The notes beneath the pieces were generated by a model. The model worked only from the letters and a program-made list of their open reading frames with translations. It did no database searches and was not told the DNA's origin. Positions 7,658 to 14,507 of a DNA stretch of 16,680 bases are shown piece after piece (positions within the stretch are counted from its first letter, which is position 1; each line of letters begins with the position of its first letter). The position numbers and the translations under genes were made by a program. Source of the DNA: Thermomicrobiales bacterium. Its GTDB lineage: Bacteria > Chloroflexota > Chloroflexia > Thermomicrobiales > UBA6265. The stretch lies in assembly GCA_041390825.1 (NCBI GenBank), contig JAWKPF010000055.1, forward strand, positions 1 through 16,680, read 5' to 3'.

Positions 7658-9639
7658 GCGCGCGCTCCTCTCAACGAGCGATTCCCACGGCGCACCCCTC
7701 CGCCAGCGCTCAACCACAGCCACTCGAATACAAGCACCCCAACGGCAAGCGCTGCCAGCGCCGGCCAGAGATCGCCAAGCCCACGTCGAGTCGTCCCGAC
7801 CTCATCCGACGCCGCTGCCTGGGCCAGCGCCTCGGGCAGCTCCTCGTTGGCGCGCAGATTCGACTCCACCGGATGTCCGGCATTGACTACAAACGAACCA
7901 GTCGCGCCCGCGCGCCCGCTCGTGCTGAGCTCCTGCACGGTATATTCACCCGCCTCGCCGGTGGTCGGGAAGACGACGGTCTCGATAGCCCCACCTGCGT
8001 CGACCGAAACCGGAATGTCGGTTTCGATGCCGGACGGGGAAACGATGCGCACGGTAGCCGCGCCCGCGCGCGGCTCGATGGTTACCGGGTCACCCAGCGC
8101 GGCCGAATCCGGCAACGCCGCCGGAGCCAACGCGCGCACCACGTTTGCGGTCAGAATTGGGAAGGCGATCCGCTGCGGCAGCGCGCTCTCCTGGAGACTG
8201 ATGGCCAGCACAACCATCGGCTCGGTCGAGCCGGGCGCCGCTCCGCGATAGAGAAGCGGACCGCCTTCGCCCTCGACCACGGCTGTATCGCCTTCGGACA
8301 TCTGCAGGATCGGGGTTTCACCGGCGGTGAGCCCGGTCAGATCGACGCCATCCAACAACGGATCACCCGCGCGCACATGCTGCACCGAGGCAGCTGTCAT
8401 CACCCCGGTCGTCGGCAGCAACCCATCCACCGGCGGATCGACGAAAAAGGCCGGCGCGACGATTTCATCCGCGCTCACGGGCGTGTATCCCTCGAAGACG
8501 TAGAGATCGTACGGTCCGGCCGGAATATCGCCGTTCAGATGCTCGGTCGTGGAAATCGTGGTCACTTGCGCGCCGGGAAGCGAAGTCAGCGCCCGCTGCA
8601 GCACCAACGGCGTATCCGACACGAGCAAGATGCGCTGCGCCAGATCGCTATCGCGCGCCAACACCAATTCGGCGGCGTTGTCGGCTGGCAACGCGTCATC
8701 CGTGTTCGCCTGGAGCTCGACGCGCAGGCGGGAAACATCGCTCGGCAGCAGATCCGAGATGAAATCGACCGTTGCATTCGCGTCGATTTGCAGGTTCTCT
8801 GAATCCACCACGATTCCGTTGGCGAAGACCGAGACCGTCGCGTTGACCTGCTGATCGCTGAAGTTCGCCAGCCGGGCAAAGAGCTCGGTCTGGTTGGCAT
8901 TGTCGCCAGACGCTCGCGCCGTCAGCTGGACCACGGCCAGGTTGGCCGCGCTGGCCCGCCCGACCAGGAGCAACTCGATAGGGGCATGCACATTGGCCGC
9001 AACCGAGCGATCGGCAGCCACCGCGCCATCGGTGATCACCACAACCTGGTTTTCCAGATCGGGCAGCATCAGATTGCTCGTCAGAACCAGTGCCGCGTTC
9101 AGATCGGCGCGCCCTCCCGGCAATGAAAGCTCCCGTACTCGCGTTTCCAGCGTACGCAGACCCGCGCCGTCGGTCGCCTCGAACGATTGCACCGAGGTTC
9201 CCAACAACATGACAGTCGCTACGTCGCCGTCCCGCAACTCACCAACACGCTCAGCCGCCAATTCTTTTGCCACGGTGAAGCGATCGCTGCCAGAATCGAC
9301 ATCGGTGGCGGCCATGCTGGTCGAACCATCGAGCAGGATCACCAGATGCTTTGGCTCGGTGCGCTGCGTGAGCCCGGCCCAGGCGTCCGCCACCGCGGGC
9401 CGCGCCAACGCCAGTCCCAGGGCGCCGACAGCCAGCAATTGCAGCAGCAGCAACAACGAAATCGGCGGCCGGCGCAATCGGGCGTCGTCAGTGGGCGCGG
9501 GCGCCACAAGCCGCCAGAAGCGCAATGTGGGCACAGGCCGCTCCACCGGTGTGGTGTGACGCATGTGAAAAAAGATGACCAAGGGAATGCCGATCAACGC
9601 CAGCAAGCCGATTGGCGCAAGGAACTGCAGGCTGCTCAT
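7654..9639 (-). CDS. BatA-like VWA-domain membrane protein
   Basis: A 661-residue protein. The N-terminus MSSLQFLAPIGLLALIGIPL and the following PTLRFWR are the hallmark of the BatA N-terminal domain, with two membrane helices at about 7-24 and 60-79. A VWA domain follows; its metal site is D104-G-S106-T-S108-M in VILLDGSTSM, after which come VMLLGTSVQSF and VVVITDGAV. The middle is a beta-rich region (LFARLANFSDQQVNATVSVF) resembling an Ig-like or CARDB-type domain, then a glutamine-amidotransferase-like section (ILLVSDTPLVLQRAL, YDLYVFEGYTP). The C-terminus has a membrane helix (about 625-645) and a basic tail. Bat proteins are membrane VWA proteins usually found with MoxR ATPases and DUF58 proteins. 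ATG 9639 is preferred over an upstream TTG (9726) because it starts at the family N-terminus and has AGAGGA 9 bases upstream. Its stop overlaps the next gene's start. Confidence 0.88.
   Translation of the reverse strand: MSSLQFLAPIGLLALIGIPLVIFFHMRHTTPVERPVPTLRFWRLVAPAPTDDARLRRPPISLLLLLQLLAVGALGLALARPAVADAWAGLTQRTEPKHLVILLDGSTSMAATDVDSGSDRFTVAKELAAERVGELRDGDVATVMLLGTSVQSFEATDGAGLRTLETRVRELSLPGGRADLNAALVLTSNLMLPDLENQVVVITDGAVAADRSVAANVHAPIELLLVGRASAANLAVVQLTARASGDNANQTELFARLANFSDQQVNATVSVFANGIVVDSENLQIDANATVDFISDLLPSDVSRLRVELQANTDDALPADNAAELVLARDSDLAQRILLVSDTPLVLQRALTSLPGAQVTTISTTEHLNGDIPAGPYDLYVFEGYTPVSADEIVAPAFFVDPPVDGLLPTTGVMTAASVQHVRAGDPLLDGVDLTGLTAGETPILQMSEGDTAVVEGEGGPLLYRGAAPGSTEPMVVLAISLQESALPQRIAFPILTANVVRALAPAALPDSAALGDPVTIEPRAGAATVRIVSPSGIETDIPVSVDAGGAIETVVFPTTGEAGEYTVQELSTSGRAGATGSFVVNAGHPVESNLRANEELPEALAQAAASDEVGTTRRGLGDLWPALAALAVGVLVFEWLWLSAGGGVRRGNRSLRGARA
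7665..7671 (-). promoter_or_regulatory. Ribosome binding site AGAGGAG for the double-VWA gene
   Basis: On the minus strand AGAGGAG lies 7 bases before the ATG at 7657. It decides that start over the upstream in-frame start (7723) in the open frame, and it sits inside the end of the BatA-like gene, as expected for coupled translation. Confidence 0.75.
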
Positions 9640-9648
9640 GGGCGTCCG

Positions 9649-9654
9649 TCCTCT
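9649..9654 (-). promoter_or_regulatory. Ribosome binding site AGAGGA for the BatA-like gene
   Basis: On the minus strand AGAGGA sits 9 bases before ATG 9639. With the conserved BatA N-terminus beginning at that Met, this settles the start and leaves a 79-base gap after the DUF58 gene. That gap contains a perfect 7-base tandem repeat (ACCCTGG twice, 9679-9692) and nothing else I recognise. Confidence 0.65.
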
Positions 9655-9718
9655 GACCAGGATCCCTCTGAACGCCTCACCCTGGACCCTGGGCACCGGA
9701 TGCTGAACCTTCGTTCGC

Positions 9719-10722
9719 TCATCCAACCACCCCCCGTTGCGCCAGCAACCCGAGCACCACGGTTTCGAATGGCCAGTCGGTTTGCAGGGTGATCAGCGGA
9801 ATCTGCTCGGACGCGCAGACCGCCTCGACATCGGCCTGCCATGCCGACAATGCACGCGTGTAATCGGCGAGCGCGGATTGCGTCGGTGTGATCTGCAGGC
9901 GGGAAGCTTGCTCCAGATCGATGAGCTCGATAGTCAGCGGCTGCGCGTTCGCGCCCACCGGAAATGCAAGCGCGGGATCACGCTCGGCCGGATCGACGAT
10001 CTGCACCACAGTCGTCTGCCAACCGCGGCTGCGCAGCAGCTGGAATGCCGTCCGCATCTCATCCGGCTCGCCAGAGAGGAGATCGGAGAGCACGATCAGC
10101 ACGCCGGGCCGCTTCCGGGCCCGCGCATAGCGCTCGACCGATTCGGCGAACGATGTCGTCCCGCTTGCCGGCAGGTCGGTCAGGTACTTCAGCATCGGGG
10201 TGATGTTCGAGCGGCCGTGAGACGGCCCGAATGGATGCCCGAGCTGATTGCTGAATGGCGTGATCGACAACCGGTCGAAATGCCAGAGCCCGACATATCC
10301 GAGCGATCCGGTCACTCGCCGCGCATAGGTGAACTTGGTCATGCGCTGCGGATCGCCAGACCAATCCATGGAGCCCGACGCGTCAGCAGGAGATGCACGG
10401 TCAGCTCGGTCGTGACTTCGCTCAACCGGATGAAAAGCTCACCCAGCCGGCTGTAGATATTCCAGTCGATCCGGCGAAAGTCGTCGCCTTGGGAATAGCT
10501 CTTGAAATCGGCAAACTCCGGCGACGAACCACGCCGTTGTGAGCGATGCTCACCAGCTAACCCATGCGACACCGACGCATTCGAAAGCAACGTCAGCTTT
10601 CGCAGGCGAGCCAGCAACTCCTCATCGAACACCACCTGCTCGCGCGCGGGCGCAACGGCATGCTGGTCAGGCGAAACCGTTCCGCCAAATCTGTCTCGAA
10701 TGGACGTGAGCAGACCGTTCAT
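9719..10722 (-). pseudogene. DUF58-family protein gene, interrupted by a -1 base frame break
   Basis: Two overlapping minus-strand frames together make one DUF58 protein of about 334 residues. The first (from ATG 10722) gives the N-terminal half with the family signature: RSQRRGSSPEFADFKSYSQ, GDDFRRIDWNIYSR and TTELTVHLLL. The second frame continues with DASGSM and MTKFTYARRV, and runs to the stop at 9719 through VLIVLSDLLSGEPDEM. The switch lies at about 10384: one base is missing between the Leu codons and GAC, the Asp of the VWA-like DxSxS metal site. Both halves are otherwise well preserved, which suggests a recent mutation or an assembly error. The ATG shares its A with the upstream gene's TGA (TGATG), with a weak AGGA upstream. 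DUF58 proteins accompany MoxR and Bat proteins; their biochemical role is poorly known. Confidence 0.85.
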
Positions 10723-12681
10723 CAGCCATCGTCCTGATCGGAGAAGTAGTTCTCGACAATCGAGCGATACTCGGGAGGCACATGGTTGCTGTCCGGACCC
10801 GCCTCGCCCACCTCACCCTGTTCGGTCGAGCCGCTGCTGACCGTGACTCCCGCGCCTGATCCGGAGCTCGACGCGCCAGAGTTGCCCCCGATCGAAATCG
10901 ATTGCCCCTCGGGCGAACGGGGGAGCTCGATGGCCCGATGCGGATCGGCTCCTGCTCCACTCGCATCGTCACCCTCGCCCGTCTCATCGGAAACCTTCGG
11001 TGCGGATGGATCCTTCTTGCCATCGGTCTGATGCTCGTTTTCGCCGCCGCTGCCGTCCGCCGGATTGCTCGCATCCTGGTTGCTCTCGCCACCCGCTCCG
11101 GAACCGGTGCTGGAGTCGCCTTCGGTGGCGTCGGTTTGTTCGGCCGTGTCGTCGCTTGGCGAACCAGTCCCGCCTCCCGGCTGCTGCGCGCTGCTATCTC
11201 CGGGAGCCCCCTCCGTGTCACTGGGAGCGTTCGATTCGGCGGGAGCGCCATCGCCTTCCTTGCCACTGGAGCTCATGGAGTCGTCGCCAATACCCGCTTC
11301 GGCTTCTGCGCCGGAATCTGAACTTGACTCTCCCGGATTGCCCGGCTGGCTTCCACTCGCGCTGGACGGGTTCGATTCTGAGGAGTTTCCGGACGAGTCG
11401 TTCGGTGATGGCAATCCTTCGTTGCCGGCGCTCAATTGATCGCTCTGCTGAGATGCGTTGGCCGCCGCGTGCTCCTGGGCTTGCTGCATGGCTTGATCGA
11501 GCGCTTCGGACGACTGCACCTGTTGCCCGCTTTGCTCCACCGCATTGGCCAGGTCGCGTATGCCGTTCTGGGCAGCTTCGCCGCCCTGCTCCAGTCCCTC
11601 GGCAGCCTCCTGGGTCGTTTCCGAAAGCGTCTTGTTCCCGTCGGACATCTCGGCCGCGGCCTGGCTCAGGTCGCCGGCCAGATCGGCGCGTGCTTGATCG
11701 GAGAGCTCACCGGCCTGGCTGGACACATCCCGCAGTTCTTCGGCTGCGGCGCCGTACAGTCCCCGATCGATGAGATCGGCAGCCTCGCTGGTCAACGCGT
11801 GATCGGCCAACGCATCGGCCAGACGTCGGAGGTCCTCCTGATTGGTGATCGAGGTCTGCATCATCGCTTCGACCTCTTCCACCGTGGGCACGTCCTGGGT
11901 GTCTGGCGGCTGAGCGGCTACCTCCGGGCTGCACGAACCGTTCCGCTGCGGGGACAAAGGCCGGCACCACATTCGATTCTGTCGGCGGAACGCCGCCCCC
12001 GGCGCCCCGCGCAAACGCCAGCGCGGCAAAGGCGAGCCCAAGCGCGATTGCCATGACCAGCTCGCGCACCGGTGGGCGCAACCGGAACGAGGCATGTTCC
12101 TGCGCCACCGTGATGGCATTGGCGGCATCGGCGACCTGGAGATAGACGACATCGACCGGCTCGCCCTCGACTGGCAGGTCCACCCCGATATTGCCGAGCG
12201 CGGTCGCGATCCGTTCGTGCAAGACGAACGAGCGGTCGAGCATGCGCGCCACCTGCGCGCGAGTCGGCCGGCTCAACCCGGCCACCACCAGCGAGCAGAG
12301 CAACAGCGCTATGCCGATTCCGAGCAAGATCTCGATGTTCAGAACTGGGCCGCCGATCAGGTCGACGATCAACCAGAGACATCCGATCAGAATCGTGAGC
12401 CAGATCCCTCGCGCCACGATCGCCATGGCCCGCTGGATCCAGATGCGGGTGGCGATACGGTCGATCCCGGACACCACCCATTCACCCGCAAGCCCACCCG
12501 GGGGGAGCTTGGGGTTCCGCGCGGGATAGGGGAGGGCGGGCATATCCGACCAAAGCCACCAAGGCGCGGTGGCCAGTCGCCAGACAGCCGTCTTTGGATC
12601 GGCCGGAAGCGCTGGCCGCCAGGAGGCCGAGCGGCGAAGTTCAGGAAACGATATCGCTGGGAGCTGGACTCGCGTCGCCAT
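10722..12681 (-). pseudogene. Membrane protein with coiled, acidic low-complexity C-terminal half (DUF4175-like), frame-broken
   Basis: One gene of about 650 codons split by a frame break. The first frame (ATG 12681) codes for a cytoplasmic lead, two membrane helices (ARGIWLTILIGCLWLIVDLI and LLGIGIALLLCSLVVAGL), the motif ARMLDRSFVLHERIATALG, and a third helix (VMAIALGLAFAALAFARG). From about 11928 the sense switches to another frame; an extra C in CCC (11926-11928) explains this, turning VQP-E-V into VQPGG. The rest holds helical repeats (EDLRRLADALADH, EALDQAMQQAQEHAAA), about 180 residues rich in Ser/Gly/Glu/Asp, and a conserved-looking end, VPPEYRSIVENYF. Similar proteins precede DUF58 and VWA genes in other bacteria (family memory, not searched). 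The start has GGGAG 6 bases upstream and lies 3 bases after the previous stop. Confidence 0.72.
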
Positions 12682-12684
12682 TTG

Positions 12685-14139
12685 CTACTCCCAGCGCAAC
12701 GGTTGCGGACCGCGCGTGCGCAACCAGAGGAAAAGCCAGCCGAACGTCAGCGCCGCGAGCGCCCCGAGCAGCAAGACGATCCGCAGCTGCTCCTGATCGA
12801 GCGCGCTCACCAGTCGATCGGCATCGTCCCGTTGCTCGGCGTCACCGAGCGCCGCGAAATCGGCGCCCGCCGCAACAGCCGCAGCACGGGTATCGGCATA
12901 GTCGGCCCAGTTTCCCGCCTGGATATGGGCGATCTGGAGTTGGTTGGTGGCCGCCATACCGCGGGCCGCCATGTCCTTGTAGGTGGCAATCAGCTCGTCT
13001 GGCCGGATTTCCGGTGGCAGCTGGGCATATTGCTCCTCAGCCTGAGCCACCGCGGCGGCAGCGCGATCGTAGACGAACTGCTCCAGGGCTTGCTGCGCTT
13101 CGGCCATCTTGGTCTCGGCCAGGTCGCCAATCCGCGCCTGATCCTTCAGTTCGGCCACTTCCGCCGCCAGTTCCGGCGCATTCACATCACGCAGCAGCTG
13201 CTCAGAAATCTCCAGTGCGCTCGCCGCGCCTTCGAAATTGCCACGCGCCAGTTGCTGCCGGGCAGATTCGAGATCGAACCCGGTCATCAGATTCCAGCGC
13301 CAATCGCCCGCGGCCCACGCAGGAATATCCTCTTTCCACTGGCGTTCGATCTGATCCGAGGTCGTCGGCTCGAACGCGAGGTTCATGGCGTCGCGCCAGG
13401 TCTCCGCGGTTTTCAGCCCTTCGAGAAACGCCCAGAGATCAGGTAAGCCCTGATGTTTGATGAGATACGCGACGATGGAATAGTTCTGCGCGCGTTCGAT
13501 GTCATCTTTGTCGAGTGGGATCGCGCGGTTGAGATTCGACCATGACGTGAGCTTGCCGTCCTGCGATGCCGATTGCACCAGCGCGGCCAACCGCGCCTGC
13601 ACCGGCAGGTTTGGTTTCTCGACATACTGCGCGAGTCCCTCGTCGAAACCGCGTGGCATGTTGAACCCGGTCGCCCAGCCAGTCACGATGTGCGAGATGG
13701 CATGGCGCAGCTGGTTCTCAGCATCCAACGGGGTGAGGGACCGGAAGGAATCGATCGGCAGCACGATCACGGCATTTGCCGGATCGGCCACCGCGATCTG
13801 CCCGTCGAGCTCGACACGCTCGATTGTGTCGACAGCAGCCTGATACGCGGCGATATCCCGATAGACCTCGACCTGAATGTGCTGCTCAACGTTGGGAACG
13901 TTCAGGAAACGCGTGAGCTCGTCCAGGGCTCGGGTGAGCTCAGGCGCCCATGTGTCCGCAAACTCGGTGGCAGATGGGCCAGCGCCATCCTGCACCCAGA
14001 CGATGAGATCGTCCGAGACAGTCGCGGAGCCCCAGCCTTCGCGCGGCTCCGGTTCCTGCGCAAGTGCGCTCGGCGCCGGCGCCATGCCGATCAGGAGAAG
14101 CAGAAGGATGCAGATCGAAGGAATGCGAAACCGGGACAT
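12685..14139 (-). CDS. Secreted, membrane-anchored gluzincin-like protein with altered active site (HAISH)
   Basis: A 484-residue protein, first gene of the operon. A signal peptide (about 1-27: SICILLLLLIGMAPAPSALA then Q) exports it. Residues about 35-270 resemble the Peptidase MA-like gluzincin fold: IQVEVYRDIAAYQAAV, then H146-A-I-S-H150, then PRGFDEGLAQYVE with E167, the expected third zinc ligand about 17 residues on. The catalytic Glu of HExxH is Ala147, so zinc might still bind but ordinary proteolysis is unlikely; it may be a pseudoprotease or partner-binding domain. About 270-450 is helical with alternating Ala/Glu/Gln (EFV-type repeats such as AEAQQALEQFVYDRAAAAVAQAEEQ in shorter units), probably coiled. 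A membrane helix (about 455-473, IVLLLGALAALTFGWLFLWL) is followed by a short basic cytoplasmic tail. It sits 3 bases ahead of the next gene. No clear ribosome site precedes the ATG. Confidence 0.78.
   Translation of the reverse strand: MSRFRIPSICILLLLLIGMAPAPSALAQEPEPREGWGSATVSDDLIVWVQDGAGPSATEFADTWAPELTRALDELTRFLNVPNVEQHIQVEVYRDIAAYQAAVDTIERVELDGQIAVADPANAVIVLPIDSFRSLTPLDAENQLRHAISHIVTGWATGFNMPRGFDEGLAQYVEKPNLPVQARLAALVQSASQDGKLTSWSNLNRAIPLDKDDIERAQNYSIVAYLIKHQGLPDLWAFLEGLKTAETWRDAMNLAFEPTTSDQIERQWKEDIPAWAAGDWRWNLMTGFDLESARQQLARGNFEGAASALEISEQLLRDVNAPELAAEVAELKDQARIGDLAETKMAEAQQALEQFVYDRAAAAVAQAEEQYAQLPPEIRPDELIATYKDMAARGMAATNQLQIAHIQAGNWADYADTRAAAVAAGADFAALGDAEQRDDADRLVSALDQEQLRIVLLLGALAALTFGWLFLWLRTRGPQPLRWE
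12688..12692 (-). promoter_or_regulatory. Ribosome binding site GGGAG for the DUF4175-like gene
   Basis: GGGAG on the minus strand, 6 bases before ATG 12681, lies within the last codons of the peptidase-like gene. It supports the chosen start and a single transcript for the two genes. Confidence 0.55.
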
Positions 14140-14235
14140 ACGTGAGTCCGAATCAAGAGCTGAAATGCAACCGGTCGCCGTACTTGGTATCAGTTAGTCA
14201 GTAGAACGCACAACATGGGGTGGGTGTGACGTGTT

Positions 14236-14248
14236 CCGGAATTTCCGG
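14236..14248. repeat. Perfect inverted repeat CCGGAA-T-TTCCGG
   Basis: Six-base arms around a single central T, 97 bases upstream of the first gene of the VWA operon. The size and symmetry would suit an operator for a dimeric regulator. No repressor can be assigned, and a chance origin is possible. Confidence 0.4.
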
Positions 14249-14307
14249 GGCAGGTCCCAGTGTGGTCTGGCGATCGATAGACTTCAGTTTATAGGAGGGA
14301 AGGTGGC

Positions 14308-14358
14308 ATGGCTAGGCAGAACACTACCCGTCCGACCACACTTTACCTGAAGTGGTGA
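14308..14358 (+). CDS. Possible 16-residue small ORF behind a perfect AGGAGG
   Basis: A short open frame on the plus strand codes for MARQNTTRPTTLYLKW and ends in TGA. It lies 9 bases after AGGAGG (14293-14298), the best ribosome binding site in the window, and runs opposite to both neighbouring genes. It lies mostly between the arms of the 9-base inverted repeat 14259-14267 / 14334-14342. The peptide is basic with no membrane segment. It could be a leader peptide or regulatory small protein, or a chance match. The TTTATA at 14288-14293 just upstream is too close to serve as a -10 for a translated leader. No family is recognised. Confidence 0.3.
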   Translation: MARQNTTRPTTLYLKW

Positions 14359-14494
14359 GAAACCGGTGAGCAGTCTCGCGCACTCGTCCGAGCGTGTCCA
14401 GATCGACTGCCGACAGGCCGTTTCATGATTCGGGATCACATCCGCAGAGACAACCCGGATCGTACCTGGCATGTCCCCGCGCGACGCAAGCGCA

Positions 14495-14506
14495 GCGTTC
14501 GAACGC
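14495..14506 (-). terminator. Weak candidate end-of-transcript hairpin after the LuxR gene
   Basis: GCGTTCGAACGC is a perfect 12-base palindrome beginning 2 bases past the LuxR stop. An alternative pairing of AGCGC (14489-14493) with GCGCT (14505-14509) would extend the stem into the stop codon. There is no T-run, so it is not a standard intrinsic terminator. Confidence 0.2.
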
Positions 14507-14507
14507 G

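Larger units (their letters stand above)
14140..14507. other. 368-base intergenic region between the LuxR gene and the VWA operon
   Basis: This non-coding stretch should hold the operon's promoter and the end of the LuxR transcript. On the minus strand, TATAAA (plus 14287-14292) matches -10 in 5 of 6 bases but has no convincing -35. A second poor candidate, TTGTGC with GATACC 16 bases on, lies at about 14185-14215. Inverted repeats include CCGGAA-T-TTCCGG (14236-14248) and AGTGTGGTC (14259-14267) with GACCACACT (14334-14342). A perfect 12-base palindrome GCGTTCGAACGC (14495-14506) lies directly after the LuxR stop and might end its transcript, though no T-run follows. A 16-codon plus-strand ORF is listed separately. 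Confidence 0.6.

Noticed and set aside
9640..9726. A TTG start at 9726 that would lengthen the BatA-like protein by 29 residues
   Set aside because: The extra residues have no BatA character, while ATG 9639 begins the conserved N-terminal motif and has AGAGGA at the right distance.
10375..10395. Programmed -1 frameshifting in the DUF58 gene
   Set aside because: The site CTCCTGCTGACG has no X-XXY-YYZ slippery pattern and I see no following pseudoknot. A plain indel is simpler.
10722..12152. The frame starting at 12152 as a stand-alone 476-residue gene
   Set aside because: Its first about 75 residues are Arg/Pro/Ser-rich shadow of the membrane protein frame. Real coding character begins only after the junction near 11928.
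12094..13446. A 450-codon plus-strand frame across the peptidase-like and DUF4175-like genes
   Set aside because: It is Arg/Gln-rich without signatures and spans the junction of two well-supported minus-strand genes.
14284..14472. A 62-codon minus-strand frame in the LuxR-VWA operon gap
   Set aside because: There is no ribosome binding site at its start, no recognisable motif, and it overlaps the likely regulatory elements.
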